Source: Homarus americanus (Eukaryota > Arthropoda > Malacostraca > Decapoda > Nephropidae). Taken from it: 64,000 bases of DNA. The stretch is from the NCBI RefSeq assembly GCF_018991925.1, contig NW_024756438.1, positions 102,001 to 166,000 on the forward strand. The letters run 5' to 3'. A program made the position numbers and the translations under genes. Positions 13,715 to 23,785 of the stretch are shown here, in pieces; position 1 is the stretch's first letter; every line of letters starts with the position of its first letter. The notes below the pieces were generated by a model. That model was not told where the DNA came from. It ran no database searches and saw only the letters and a list, made by a program, of their open reading frames with translations.

Positions 13715-16700
13715 TAATAATAATAATTATTCATAGTAATTAAAATTTTAATTAAAAAATACACCAAAATAAAATAATAATGATAACAATAATACTGTAT
13801 GAATAAAATAATAATATTAAAAAAATACAAGAACGAAAAAAGATAAAAAGTGAGAAACACGACCTAGACCTATAAATTATTATTATTATTATAATTATAT
13901 TTTCGCCCCCAGGCCCTAATGTGGGTCAGTGACTTGTGCCCAGATGGGCTAATACATACATAAATAAAAAAAAAAAAAAAATTCCGAAATCCGAAATGCC
14001 TCTGGCACCAAGGATTTCGGATAAGGGATTATCAACCTGTATCTTGCAAAAATTCCAGCAATGCAAGTTATATTATGCGAAGTCAGTGATATTTTATAAT
14101 GGAAAAACTTAAATTCCCTCTATTGTATAATCCTCAGTCCCTCCACTGATAACTACACACCCAGTCATCTCCCCTCCTGGCTGTCAACACCTCACCTCCC
14201 CCTTCCAGCCAGAAAGCATTAAGGATTTTAGAGGGTGAAGGTGGTTTTAAGCTTAAAAGTACTTATAAAATGTCACTGATTTGACTCAACAGAATATAGC
14301 TGGCCTTCCAGGAATCCTTGTAAGATAGCAATAAATTTGAGTATAAGCATCTCATACTTTGCAAAAAGAGATAAAATGTTCAGCCCTGTAGCTTAGTACA
14401 TTTGAGTACAAAGTACATTAATATTTTGCTCAAAATTAAGACTTTTTCACAGGGAAGTCTGTATAACTAACCCCAGTGGTCAGAATATTATGGCACTGAA
14501 TGTTGCAGAATATTTCAAATAAATTCTTTGTTTAGTTCTGTACATATACAGTATGCAAATTCCCATAGTGAATGGCATAAAGTGAGGGTCCAGTGTACAG
14601 AAAACGTGGGCCATAGTACTAACACCTTGTCATTAAGAGGTCCAGTAAGCCTGGGCTAGATTTATGCTGATGGAAGTTGTATTGGTACCAGTAATAGTAC
14701 ATTGTATGCATTATTTTGCCTTTTTTTAATCTCGGCTTCGACGGTTCGGAGTTTTTGCTAATCCGGAACTGGTCTGGTCCCAAGCGTCCCGGATTAGCGA
14801 GGTCCAACACTTACCTTACTGGAACACCCTCCTTGTTCACCTGACCTGACCCCATGTGACTTTTTTCTATTTCCTTTGTTGAAGAAACACATCAAGGGGA
14901 CACATTTTCAAGACATAGATGACATTCAGAGTGGCACGACAGCAGCTATAAAAGCTATTCCAGAAAATGAGTTCCAGTAATATTTTTAGTGGTGGAAAAA
15001 ATTATGGCATTTGTGTATAGCATCAGAAGGGGAATACTTTGAAGGGGACCACAGCACCGATCCTCAATAAAGTACGTACCGGCGCCTGTAACGCGAGTTC
15101 GCGAACTTAATTATCAGACCTCATTCATGTATATTATATATTATTCCCAGCTTACAACAGGTTAGCTAATGCAGCCTTCAAAACAACATGAACTCTGAAC
15201 ATCTCAATAAGCTTCTGGTAACATACACCTCTTGCATTTATCAATACCTTGCATTAAAAAAAATTGACAAATAGAAATTTAGGGAAATAATCTTATAAAT
15301 TTAAATAAAATTAAGAAAAACCCACATCAGACAGTAATGTGGTAAAACCAACAACTTCCTGTACATTTCAACAAAGAAACAAAAAGTTATGGAAGTACCT
15401 GTATTTCTTATAATATCTAAAGTGGAATTTCCTTACCCAGATACCAGCAACTTTGGAATGTCCGTGCCAAATGCATCTGCCATTTCCTTTGAGCCAATAT
15501 TTGCGATACACTGCAGGGCCAGGTTAACGTGCACAGGGTTGCGGGAGCCCAGATCATTCTTAATACTTTGGACTATCAGCTTAATGAGATCACTATTGGT
15601 GTTCACCAGGACTGAGATGAATAAATAACCCTGAAAGAAGACAAAAACATCTTTATATTACTATTCAGCAAGATTTTTATAGCCCTTGAAAATATTGATT
15701 GTGTGTGTTAAAATTGTGTTATTTTCATCAGAAGTTCTCTCATTTTATATTTCAGTTATGAAGGAAGGAAAGAAGAGTGGATTGTTGGGGTCACATAATA
15801 CTGTACTGTACAGGTACATGCAAGTACGGTAAACACCCTATACACACACACAAAAGCGATAATTGAATACTTTCTTGTGAATTTCATAATTTTATACTGT
15901 TTTACTTTTACTTACTTTTAACCTCTTCACCACTCATCTGCTCGTTAGCCGCTTGGGTGATCGGTCAAGTCTCTGTTACGCACTGTTGGCAAGTACTGGG
16001 CATGCACCAGCTCCTGAATGTACCTGAACCCACTCCAGTGTTGGTCAAGTCTGGTCTTGAAAGAGCTCGCACTCGGTGCCGTCACAACACTTTCTGGTAG
16101 ATTGTTACAAGAGTTCACAACTCTCACTCCAAAAAAGTTTGCCCTCACAGTTTTCTGGACTTGCTGTTTCTTCAATCTTGAGCTGTGACCCCTTGTGGGG
16201 AGAGCGTCCGCCAGCTCCAAGTAAGGACACTCGACTGAGTAGTGCTTATACACCTCAATTAGGTCACCCCTTGCCCGTCTGTAGTATACTGTAAGCTAGG
16301 CAAGTTCAGGCGCTCCAATCTCTCAGGGTAGCTGAGGTTCCAAAGTGCAGGCACCAGTCTGGTGGCCCTCCTTTGAACATTTTCAACCAACTGACAGTCC
16401 CTAGCATATCTCGGGGACCAGACAGGGTGACAGTACTCCAGATGGGGAAGCACTTCACTCTTGAAGATCGTTACGAGGACCATCTAGATATCTGAATGAC
16501 CTCCTTATAAGACCCAATAATTTATTTGCCTGATTTACCTTCTTCTCGCAATGGCCCGAGAACTTCAGATCATTGTCAACATACACACCTAGGTCCTTCT
16601 CACATTCAGTATCAAATAATGCAGTTTCTTCATCCCGTTGGGACATATGATACGCCTCCTTACCGTTGGTACGCCCCAGGTGCATCCTCTTACACTTTGT

Positions 16701-19565
16701 GACATTGAATCTCAGCAGCCATTTCTTCGACCATTCTTGGAGCCCACAGAGGTCCTTCTGCAGCTCTTCACAGTCCGCTTGGTTCTTGATTTCCCGAAAT
16801 AACTTGGCGTCATCGGCAAACATTTGTATGGAGGAGTGTACGTCAGGCATGTCATTTATAAAACAAACAAACAACAGCGGGCCCAATACACTGCCCTGTG
16901 GTATCCCGATTGTAACAGGTACGGATGATGATTTCGTGCCATTAATCACCACACACTGCTTGCGGTCATGTAGAAAGTCTTCTATCCACGCTAGGACATT
17001 TCCCCAAATTCCGTACCCCTCCAGTTTGATTTTCAGCCTTTCGTGGGGCATACTGTCGAAAGCCTTGGCAAAATCTAGGTAAATATTGTAGATATTACCA
17101 CCCCGTTCCATAATATGGGTCCAAATATCTAATACCTTGAGCAATTGTGTTAAGCAGGAGCGCCCCGGCATAAAACCGTGCTGGCAATCCTTTAAAAGGT
17201 TGTTTCGTAGTAGATGTTCCATTGCGGCATCTCTGATAATACTCTCAAGTACTTTACATATTATGCTGGTCAGGCTCACCAGTCTACAGTTGTTCGTGGA
17301 GTGACGATCGCCCTTCTTGAAGATAGGACTCACATAAGAAAGCTCGTTGCACAACTCTCTTCGCACTCTAGGATGCACCAAGTCAGGGCCGGGACTCTTA
17401 TGGACCTTTAGCCTGGACAGATCTTCCAAGATTATGCATACAGGTACTGCATTTTGGACTAAAATCCAAAGAGCCACAAATTTATTATACCAGTCGTTCA
17501 AAACTGGTTATTTGTAGTATAAACCAAATTAGTTCCAATAAACCTGCATCAACAACCTACAATCCTACATCTCTATATCTGTCATTTTGTATCATCTCCT
17601 CCCCCAGTTTTTTATCGGGTGGAGGGAAGGGTACACAAACCTCAAAGAAAGGGAAGAAATAGTAGGGGTTTAGAGTAGGAAAAGTGTACCAAATTACAAT
17701 AAGTAGAAATAAATACTACAAACTTCTTAACATATCCAACTAGCGTAACCACTATACAAAAAGTGAATGCCTCATCTCCACATTGATTTACATCACATAA
17801 TAATTCATTGAACAAATGAAGCTAAGCAGTAATTATTCGTTTTAACACACCCTCAAATTTTTTCACGAGATGTTTGATTTCTGATGTATTTTGATGTTTT
17901 TTGTTCAGATCTGACATTCGTTTCCATGGGAAATGCGTCGTTTTTTCAAAAAAGATGCAAGTCATCCTTGATCAAAAAATGGCCATTTTCCCTCAAAAAA
18001 CGAAGGTGAGATCTGAACAAAATACATCCAAATACATCAGAAACCAAACATCTAGATTCCCTAACTTTCACTAAATTAACCTACCTTAACCTAACCTAAC
18101 CCCTGTGGAGGGAGGCAGTGTGACATACCTCACGGCTCCAGACAGCTCGCGGTGGGACAAGAAATGGCGGGTGGAGATTTATTGATCTAATTTCTGAGGC
18201 GTTCCTCACTTGTGCGATTTTTCTGGAAGAAACACGTTTCCAAAAGGCTTCAAGGGTTGAAGAATGCATATATGAGGTAGAAATTGCATCAAATTAACTG
18301 CTTCTATGGGATTTGAAGATGTTCTAAACGGAAAAATAACCAGCTAAGCTGTCTGGTTGATCCTTGTTACACAAACTAACCCTCCTGTACATGATTTCCC
18401 ACCATTCTTCAAAAATAAACTATAATTATATCAAGACTTACAATCTGTTTCTCTGTGTACTTGTTGGAAGACAGAAGATTAACTGCCTCCATGTGACCAA
18501 AGTCAATATCATGGCCAAGCAGGAAGATGAAGAGGAGCTTACAAACATACTTTTTCTTCTGGTAACCATCCAGTGTTTTGTCACCTTTGAACTTGGACCG
18601 AATGTTGGCAAGTTCTTTATTGATACGTTTAACTTCGGCCTCCTTGCTTTTACCTGTAAAAGAAAGTCATACATCTAAAATATTTATTTTATAATGTGCA
18701 GTACTGGACTGTAATACCATTTTCGGCCCAGTACTGTTCTTCTTGTACAGTCGGAGTTAAAAGTTTTGAACACTTAGCAATACCTGGCATCTACTTCTAA
18801 GTTATACATACTGTATATGATTGGGATATACTAATAACACTACTTGCCATCCCATATTAAGCCTGAACCACAAAATGAGATAAAACTCTCCTTAATACCT
18901 AAGATCTTCGGGTACTTACATGCCAAATACAGGTACTGTCAAGTGTTCAAGACTTTTGACCCCAACTGTACACAAATGATAATAGTCCACTCCAAAACAC
19001 TTGTGAAATGCAAATTATTTGCACACCATACTACAGTATTACATGTGAAGGAGGGAAGGAGTGGTGTGTCCCTCACGGCTCCATTGTATACAAGTGACCC
19101 TGGTACCTAATAGCCTTGGATAATGAGTAGTATATAAAGAAAAATATGTGGTGAAAGTTGCTGGCTGGGAACGTATCACCCCCCGCCCCCGTTTCTATTA
19201 ATGCTTATGGGGAAAATTGCCACTTTCTTTATTTTAGCACGAGTTTTTTTTACCTTCACTAGAAATAAGAGATTAATTCATCTTCAATATACTGTACTTA
19301 CCATATCACTTGGTACAGTACTGTGTTCTTTTTAGCAAATCTACCTCTTTACCACTTAATTAATTTGTATACAATTCATCAAGATATTATAAATTGCTTT
19401 GGGATTTTAATCCAGATACATCTGTCATATAGCCACAGACAGATGGAACCCATCTCTTCATCCCTCTTCATTTAACAGCAGTACAGACATACTGTACTTA
19501 CAATTTCTTATGTCTGAAATGAAGACCGCAAGGCCTCTCATCCCATCTCCTCGTACAGCTGGCAT
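1803..19565 (-). CDS. AP-2alpha: AP-2 complex subunit alpha, partial (12 coding exons, 3' end off the left edge)
   Basis: This gene encodes the large alpha subunit of the AP-2 adaptor, which binds PI(4,5)P2 and cargo at the plasma membrane and recruits clathrin during endocytosis. Twelve exons, each with AG/GT borders and compatible phases, join to 651 codons starting [15 protein letters not shown]. The trunk is an alpha-solenoid. The lysine triplet in YQKKKY at residues 54-56 corresponds to the known phosphoinositide-binding patch of AP-2 alpha. Family landmarks in order are [18 protein letters not shown] (93-110), [70 protein letters not shown] and [10 protein letters not shown] (595-604). 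The family is about 940 residues long, so the clathrin-binding hinge and the appendage are missing from this window. The start codon is the family's normal one. Identity is very secure from near-colinear similarity to animal AP-2 alpha proteins. Confidence 0.97.
2386..2583 (-). CDS. AP-2alpha: AP-2 alpha exon, residues 529-594
   Basis: The acceptor ATTGCAG leads into [19 protein letters not shown], then [19 protein letters not shown] and [20 protein letters not shown]. The donor is GTATGC. Confidence 0.96.
2719..2850 (-). CDS. AP-2alpha: AP-2 alpha exon, residues 485-528
   Basis: The acceptor TTTACAG leads into [18 protein letters not shown], then [20 protein letters not shown] and QLLHSK. 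The donor is GTAAAG. Length is 132 nt. Confidence 0.96.
2851..4621. other. AP-2 alpha intron, nothing recognised
   Basis: About 1.8 kb of AT-rich intron between two conserved exons. The 123-codon minus-strand ORF at 2994-3365 shows no family motif and is taken as chance. Confidence 0.5.
4622..4804 (-). CDS. AP-2alpha: AP-2 alpha exon, residues 424-484
   Basis: The acceptor TTATCAG leads into [19 protein letters not shown], then [20 protein letters not shown] and [12 protein letters not shown]. The donor is GTAAGA. This is among the most conserved parts of the trunk. Confidence 0.97.
4880..5519 (+). mobile_element. Pogo-like DNA transposon remnant with CENP-B-type HTH
   Basis: It starts TA|CAGTGGATTCTCAAG, with TIR-like words (GCGATTTGTGAGTTTAG at the left, GCGATCGCTAAACTCAG at the right). 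A short in-frame stretch near 5224-5295 reads [20 protein letters not shown], the helix-turn-helix of CENP-B/Tigger transposases. The catalytic region is missing. Confidence 0.7.
5521..6227 (+). mobile_element. Pogo-type MITE with TIR CAGTAAACCCTCGATAACTC and internal minisatellite
   Basis: The left end CAGTAAACCCTCGATAACTC mirrors the right end ATTATCGAGGGTTTACTG. It directly abuts the previous element. Most of its body is a tandem array (5640-6025). A second, truncated copy of its right part lies at 45925-46142. Confidence 0.82.
5640..6025 (+). repeat. Minisatellite of CACCTACCATACCTCTGTGA units
   Basis: About twenty copies of a 16-20 bp unit, CACCTACCATACC plus a variable CTGTGA/TGTGT spacer, lie inside the MITE. 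Unit length varies because the spacer is gained or lost. Confidence 0.93.
6715..6852 (-). CDS. AP-2alpha: AP-2 alpha exon, residues 378-423
   Basis: The acceptor ATCTTTAG leads into [19 protein letters not shown], then [18 protein letters not shown] and REEM. The donor is GTAAGT. Length is 138 nt, 46 codons, phase 0. Confidence 0.95.
7216..7384 (-). CDS. AP-2alpha: AP-2 alpha exon, residues 321-377
   Basis: The acceptor TGAACAG leads into [19 protein letters not shown], then [18 protein letters not shown] and [14 protein letters not shown]. The donor is GTAAGA. A 2.2-kb Tigger element and a fold-back MITE occupy the intron to its right. Confidence 0.96.
7642..8079. mobile_element. Fold-back MITE with long terminal inverted repeats
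   Basis: The left arm TA|CAGGGTGATTC... and the right arm ...GAATCACCTTG|TA pair over roughly 190 bp, including TGCAGGGTGTATTTCTGG against its mirrored GGGGGTGTTCCTGG. No coding capacity is seen. TA flanks suggest a Tc1/mariner-superfamily source. Confidence 0.82.
8123..10333 (-). mobile_element. Tigger (pogo) DNA transposon, 2.2 kb, inactive
   Basis: Terminal inverted repeats are CAGTGGGGTATGCTATAACA at the left and, mirrored, GCGTTATAGCATACCCCCACTG at the right. The right end is followed by TA; the left flank is TG, so the target duplication has decayed. The sub-terminal word CGTTCGTTATAG recurs at both ends. It lies within an AP-2 alpha intron in the same orientation as the gene. Confidence 0.92.
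8337..10058 (-). pseudogene. Tigger/Jerky-type transposase, broken by stops and frameshifts
   Basis: It starts [18 protein letters not shown] with a psq/HTH region, passes an in-frame TAG at 9888, and continues with a CENP-B-type DNA-binding domain ([13 protein letters not shown]). A frameshift near 9640 follows, then the DDE domain. The three catalytic aspartates are readable as CDETGLFW (about 9510), [12 protein letters not shown] (about 9200) and LQPMDQQVI (about 9090). The acidic C-terminal tail [12 protein letters not shown] is at 8400-8460. Such proteins cut and paste the element at TA sites. This copy cannot make one intact protein. Confidence 0.9.
10410..10477 (-). CDS. AP-2alpha: AP-2 alpha exon, residues 299-321
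   Basis: A 68-nt exon, too short to stand out as an ORF. The acceptor GCTTAG leads into [20 protein letters not shown] and SD, with a split serine codon at a GTAAGT donor. Confidence 0.94.
10478..11897. other. AP-2 alpha intron, nothing recognised
   Basis: AT-rich intron with a poly-T run (11757-11771) and several short CAGTACTGTAC-type words. No element termini or exons were seen. Confidence 0.5.
11898..12089 (-). CDS. AP-2alpha: AP-2 alpha exon, residues 235-298
   Basis: The acceptor ATTACAG leads into [32 protein letters not shown] and [19 protein letters not shown]. The donor is GTACTG, a weaker site than the others. Length is 192 nt, phase 0 to phase 0. Confidence 0.95.
12671..12902 (-). 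CDS. AP-2alpha: AP-2 alpha exon, residues 157-234
   Basis: The acceptor CTTGCAG completes a split glycine codon. The exon encodes [18 protein letters not shown], the [20 protein letters not shown] block and [19 protein letters not shown], ending at GTAAGTG. Confidence 0.96.
13497..14039. mobile_element. Tigger1-like MITE nested in the mariner
   Basis: The ends are TA|CAGGTTGACAACCCTTTATC and GGATAAGGGATTATCAACCTG|TA, with a perfect TA duplication. The TIR closely resembles that of mammalian Tigger1 (CAGGTTGAGTATCCCTTATC). Its interior is a fold-back of two inverted copies of a TTAGCCCACC... motif around an ATT-rich core. Confidence 0.9.
13660..13890. repeat. (ATT)n/(AAT)n-rich microsatellite core
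   Basis: Long runs of AATAAT and ATTATT with interruptions form the loop of the fold-back motif in this MITE. Confidence 0.9.
15437..15630 (-). CDS. AP-2alpha: AP-2 alpha exon, residues 93-157
   Basis: The acceptor TCTTTCAG leads into [18 protein letters not shown] and [16 protein letters not shown], ending KLLVSG split by a GTAAGG donor. A LINE relic (15925-17505) sits in the intron just upstream. Confidence 0.96.
15925..17505 (-). pseudogene. CR1/jockey-like LINE reverse transcriptase, 5'-truncated relic
   Basis: The translation includes RT block words [17 protein letters not shown], motif [20 protein letters not shown], motif [14 protein letters not shown] and motif [10 protein letters not shown]. 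The C-terminal region follows, with [38 protein letters not shown] and [21 protein letters not shown] deletion lies between RRELCNEL and [11 protein letters not shown], and frameshifts occur near 16470 and 16255. The 3' end carries an AAAAGTAAGTAAAAGTAAAA tail. This element family recurs at least five more times in the window. Clade assignment is by eye. Confidence 0.9.
17868..18055. repeat. Imperfect inverted repeat of about 188 bp
   Basis: Left GAGATGTTTGATTTCTGATG ... GTTCAGATCTGACATTCG pairs with right CGAAGGTGAGATCTGAAC ... CATCAGAAACCAAACATC. This is probably a small MITE. The right half resembles 21545-21605. Confidence 0.75.
18086..18103 (-). repeat. Short interstitial TTAGG-like run
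   Basis: The plus strand reads TTAACCTAACCTAACCCC, that is (TTAGG)2-3 on the minus strand, the arthropod telomere unit. It is too short to be a telomere. Confidence 0.6.
18442..18653 (-). CDS. AP-2alpha: AP-2 alpha exon, residues 22-92
   Basis: The acceptor TTTACAG and a GTAAGT donor enclose 212 nt. The exon carries the basic [18 protein letters not shown] helix and the YQKKKY phosphoinositide patch, and ends SNKYTEKQI in phase 0. Confidence 0.96.
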
Positions 19566-19578
19566 TGTTGATGTAGTT
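19502..19578 (-). CDS. AP-2alpha: AP-2 alpha first coding exon
   Basis: The acceptor TTGCAG precedes 13 untranslated bases, then ATG at 19563-19565. It encodes [21 protein letters not shown] plus one base and ends at a GTAAGT donor. Because a splice acceptor lies just upstream of the ATG, at least one 5' untranslated exon must lie further right. Confidence 0.93.
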
Positions 19579-20644
19579 CTGCAACACACATGATACTTGA
19601 GTTAGTAAAAGGTATCTAAGAAAACCTCTTTTATGGTAAATATTTTATTTCTTCACCTACAAAGGATGTACATGTAAAATTACTGCCATATGATCAGTGT
19701 TCATAGTGTTCGTACCCCTTTATTTCCCTCTTCTTTCAAGCCCACTAACAACTAATTCATGATCAAAGGATAGGCTGAAAAGAAAAAAAAACAGCTACTA
19801 TTTTAGTTTCAGTCATCTAGGGAATCTTAGGAATTAGGTTAGATTACATTAGATATCCAAACTATGTTTTTCCAGTGTTTTTTTATGTTTTGAAGGAATC
19901 GGATCTTCATATGTCACAAATCACGAACTGTAGTTTGAACATCTAAATACAGGGATAACCAAAACTAAAAAAAAAAAAATAAATAAATAAATACTAGAAG
20001 GATGTTGCTTAAATTTTCTTACTGTACTACATGTACTCAGTATTATCCACACATCTGAAAATTTGGTGCAATTCCATAAAGTCCTGGTGCTAACGGTCTC
20101 CTCCACCTTTAACGAAATGTTACAAACATCTCATTAATAGCTCAGCTACACTCCAAAGTAACCATAGCATCTTGGCTGTCAATAAGGTTAGGGAATTGAT
20201 AATTATGGGTCTTTTAAAATCATGTTTATTCAAGTTTACATCACCCTAAATATCAAATATTGTAATGTATACTACAAACTTAATACAGTAATGTTGATTT
20301 TGAACCATCCCTTAGATATAGTAATGTAATTTGTCAAATTAATACACATAAATGTGAGAACGAAGAATATTATGTTCTTCATCAGCGGTAATGATGCAGT
20401 TTACAGCAACCGCAGAATTCCGGAAATTCACTACACTCAATCGATAGAACTATTTTCTTATACAGGTATTACACTTCTGTCACAAATTGATAATAAGGAA
20501 GTTATTGAATTTTAAAAAGAATAAAATCAGAACACCTGTTGCTCAAATTGTGTGTGTTCATACGTTCGCTTACCTTCCGCGCATGTGCCGGGGGGCGACA
20601 GCTACTCTCACAGATACTCACAGATGATCTTCTGGAAGAGGCTC

Positions 20645-21000
20645 ACGCCTGTGACTCCAGCTCAATAGCCTCTTTTCTACTCAGACGGTGGCTGTGTGTG
20701 GCGGATATTTGTGCCCTATATTTATATACTTGTTGATTTTTCCAGTATTTATCTAATTTTGCTTCAAACTTTTCCGCCATCTCCACATTCACTACTCACT
20801 CAGGTAACCCATTCCAGTTGTTGACAACCCTACTCGTGAACGAGTGTCTTCTGAGATTTAGCCTCGTTCTTGTTTTGTAGATCTTCTTTGAGTTCCCCCG
20901 GGTAGTGTCAGCCTCCCTCATCTGGAACATTCCTGCTGTACATGCCTGGTCTTATATGCCACACACTATCTTGTATGTTTCCACTTGGTCCCCACAAGAT
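20645..21000 (-). pseudogene. Diverged LINE ORF2 C-terminal fragment
   Basis: The minus strand reads GDQVETYKIV, then MREADTTRGNSKKIYKTRTR, LNLRRHSFTSRVVNNWNGLP and EMAEKFEAKLDKYWKNQQ, ending at a TGA near 20645. The layout matches the C terminus of the LINE at 15925-17505 but the sequence is a different family. One internal TAA marks it as dead. Confidence 0.75.
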
Positions 21001-21112
21001 CAGGGGTGGCCGCAGCCAATCAAATCTAGGGCAGGGGCGGTAGCCAATCAAATCTAGGGCAGGGGCGGTAGCCAATCAAATCTAGGGCAGGGGCGGTAGC
21101 CAATCAAATTCA
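21001..21112 (+). repeat. 28-bp minisatellite with CCAAT and GC-box words
   Basis: Four near-identical copies of AGCCAATCAAATCTAGGGCA plus GGGGCGGT. Each unit has one CCAAT word and, between units, one GGGGCGG word. It sits beside the LINE fragment, about 1.4 kb downstream of the presumed AP-2 alpha first exon. Confidence 0.93.
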
Positions 21113-22454
21113 ATAAAAAATCTCAACTTTTGATTCTACCAATTAGCGTTCAACATTCGGCGTGCGTGCTAGGATGTGGTACATTTTTAATCAGTTGCAA
21201 CATGGAGCCATTATGTGCTGGGTGCTATTTCGATAATTAGAAGTTTATCGTATTATTTTATTCTAAAAATAGGGAAACTTTAGAGAACAGAGGAACCCAC
21301 GATGCATTTTGGTCCCTGACTTACTCTGACCCTAACTCGGAGTAAGGTAAGAAATACTGTAACGGCTATTTATATTCTCGTGGAGGCTGACCAAGCGACT
21401 CTAGGGTTATTATATAGTGTTTGGGGGGTTAGATAAGGTTTAGATTGGTTATATGGTATCAGTTAGCAAGCACAGAATACCGGGAATTCAGAACGAGCAA
21501 TCGATAGAACTATTATGAGGAGGGGGGGGGGGAGCTAAATAAAAAACGAGTGATTTCCGACAAACGAAGGTCAGATTTGAACTAATCGCATCAAAACCCA
21601 TCAGAAAACCACTTTTTTTTTCAAATTCCATGATTGCTGTAATATGCACATTTACCTCATCAGCTACAGTAATTACATACAGTACTGTACTATATACCAT
21701 TACTGTAACAAGTCAATTACCTTGAGCTCTTCCTCACCATCAAACTGTGTGACTTTCTGATCCTAAATTATATCAGTGAATATCATAAAAAAGACTGATT
21801 ATTATCAGATATCTTCAAATGCTACATCAGTTACATTGATGCAGACTACTCTAATGTATAAGCTTAATACTTATTTCAATATTAAGATATGAACAACAGG
21901 GTCCAATTTTATGTTCCCCATATCACACCAGAAGAGACAAACATCAGTAGTCCAACCACCTGAGAATTATGAAGGTAAACACAACCAACACGTCAACAAC
22001 CACTTTGCATAGCCATCCATTGACTTGGACTTTTTATATTAATGTATAATACAAAGACTAAACACATTCTTGTGCGCTTCCTCCATAACGACCTCCACGT
22101 GTTAAGGATTAGCAAATTATTTGGGTGACCACACGTCCTTGCAAGCAATCAAGCAATCACCAAGGATGACTTGACCACAGCGAGTACCACTACTACGTCA
22201 TCCCTACTGTAACTTAGACTAAAATTTAAGTATATTCTTATCTCATGGTCATGAACAAACATCACTTACTAATTCCGGCCAGTAGTATCAGCTGATCCTG
22301 GCATCCACACCGAGCAGACCACTTTGCAGCTGACCTGTCAAACCGACGACCCTCTTCAAAAATCATCCGGACACTTTATTTCCTTCCCACATCCTCCCTG
22401 GAACCCCACAGGACCTTTAATTAGCCAGATAACTAAGAAACAGGCCTTACTTAC

Positions 22455-22600
22455 CACAATGTTCTTAAGAAAAGCAATAGCTGAAAGCGTGTAAGCAGGG
22501 GAAATGGGATATGTTTGCCGTCAACTACCGCATCAACGCCATTTGCACCGTTCACCACCCACTTTTGAGGCAGCAGAGTCACCTAGCGGCCGCCCTCACA
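22455..22600 (-). promoter_or_regulatory. Probable AP-2 alpha promoter and untranslated first exon
   Basis: Reading leftwards, a relatively GC-richer stretch contains a YY1-like AAATGGCG, a GGTGACTC site and a pyrimidine-rich segment. It ends in a strong donor G|GTAAGTAAGG at 22454-22453. The first coding exon (acceptor near 19579) needs an upstream untranslated exon, and this is the best candidate. The transcription start itself cannot be fixed from sequence. Confidence 0.4.
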
Positions 22601-23160
22601 ACCCCCCCCCTCCAAGTGTCTGTTTTTACCTCATTTTGACTCACTTTCGACTCAATGATACCCCCATTATTTTTTAATCCTACGTATATTATTCATGTCT
22701 AATTATAACTAACAGTGAATTAGCATTAATTGGTTTTCTGTGGTGGGCTAAGGTGAATCAATACTCTCCAGAGAAAATGGGAACGACAAAGTGGGCGTTT
22801 CTTTAAAAGATTAAAAGGCAACTTTTGCCTACACAAACACAGTATGCACGATTTATTCACTTATCGTTCAGAAGACAGCCGACCTTCGAATAATTACATT
22901 AAAGATGACTGTGTGGAGTGATTATTAATGGGACTTAACTGTTTAACTGTATTTATGACAGTGATACCGGTGTGGTATTGTTATTGTTGGGAGAATGACG
23001 TGTCACATGACCGGGTAATAAATGTTTTATACAAATACGTCCTTTCTCATTTACACACAATTTCAGGCCTCAGTTGTTTCTCTCATTTTCACAACACAAC
23101 ATGTATATTGTTTCTCACTCTCCATCTGTTTAATCTTTTTAATTTTTGTGTTTATTTATG
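22601..23160. other. Region upstream of AP-2 alpha, nothing recognised
   Basis: Immediate 5' flank of the presumed AP-2 alpha promoter. It holds no recognisable exon or element end. Confidence 0.45.
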
Positions 23161-23162
23161 GT

Positions 23163-23245
23163 CCAAGTAAATTTTTTCGCCCCCAAGGCCACGATGTGGG
23201 TCGGTGACATGTACCCGGGTGGGCTAATTCCCGTAAAAAAAATGT
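23163..23245 (-). repeat. Solitary copy of the TTAGCCCACC motif
   Basis: Matches one arm of the fold-back interior seen at 13590-13960 and 33128-33500 (CCCAAGGCCACGATGTGGGT ... GGTGGGCTAATTCCCGT, then poly-A). Confidence 0.75.
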
Positions 23246-23284
23246 AAGCCTTTCAAAATTGTTGTCTCTAAGATGTGACGGGCA

Positions 23285-23600
23285 TCCTTATATGCTCACC
23301 CCACAAGGGGTCACAGCTCAAGATTGAAGGAGCAGCAAGTCCAGAAAACCGTGAGGGCAAACTTTTTCGGAGTGAGAGTTGTGAACTCTTGGAACAATCT
23401 ACCAGAGAGTGTTGTGACGGCACCGAGTGTGAGCTCTTTCAAGACCAGACTTGACAAACACTAGAACCGGTTCAGGTACATTCAGGAGCCGGTGCATGCC
23501 CAGTACTTGCCAACAGTGCGTAACAGAAACGTGACCGATCGCCCAAGTGGCCAACGAGCCGATCAGTAGTGAAGAGGATATAGAAGTAAGTAAAAGTAAG
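23285..23600 (+). pseudogene. LINE 3' fragment
   Basis: Same family as 15925-17505, opposite strand. It encodes [13 protein letters not shown] and [16 protein letters not shown] remnants and ends GAAGAGGATATAGAAGTAAG. Confidence 0.85.
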
Positions 23601-23601
23601 A

Positions 23602-23712
23602 GACAGTCCAGAAACGCTTGGGAGACACGGCACCATTGTTTCTATACAGTTTAGCAAGTGTTGCGAAACAGTCCAGAAACAATTGGTAAAATTTGTTGCT
23701 GGACTGTCTCAC
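23602..23712. repeat. Small inverted repeat with GAGACAGTCCAG ends
   Basis: GAGACAGTCCAG near 23603 is mirrored by CTGGACTGTCTC near 23701. Further ACAGTCCAG words lie at about 23669 and 23734. It lies between two LINE copies placed tail to tail. Confidence 0.5.
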
Positions 23713-23785
23713 GATTGTTTTGTAACAGTAGCGACAGTCCAGACCAAGCTACAGCGATGAATTGGCGGGAAAAGCAGTCTTTTTT

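Larger units (their letters stand above)
13405..15123 (+). mobile_element. Mariner-type element with nested insertions
   Basis: The left end is TA|CGAGGTCTGACAATTAAATT and the right end TTAATTATCAGACCTCA. Near the right end the translation gives [19 protein letters not shown] and SEGEYFEGD, a mariner C terminus with stops. Inside are a Tigger1-like MITE (13497-14039) and pogo-type end fragments (TCCGGATTAGCGAGGTCC-like sequence up to about 14810). Confidence 0.82.

Noticed and set aside
18086..18103. Telomeric repeat
   Set aside because: Only two to three TTAGG units; common by chance in arthropod introns.
20536..20600. A second possible AP-2 alpha first-exon donor (CGCGGAAG|GTAAGCG on the minus strand near 20575)
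   Set aside because: The sequence upstream of it is a LINE ORF fragment (20645-21000), so a promoter exon there has no independent support; the site at 22454 is better placed.
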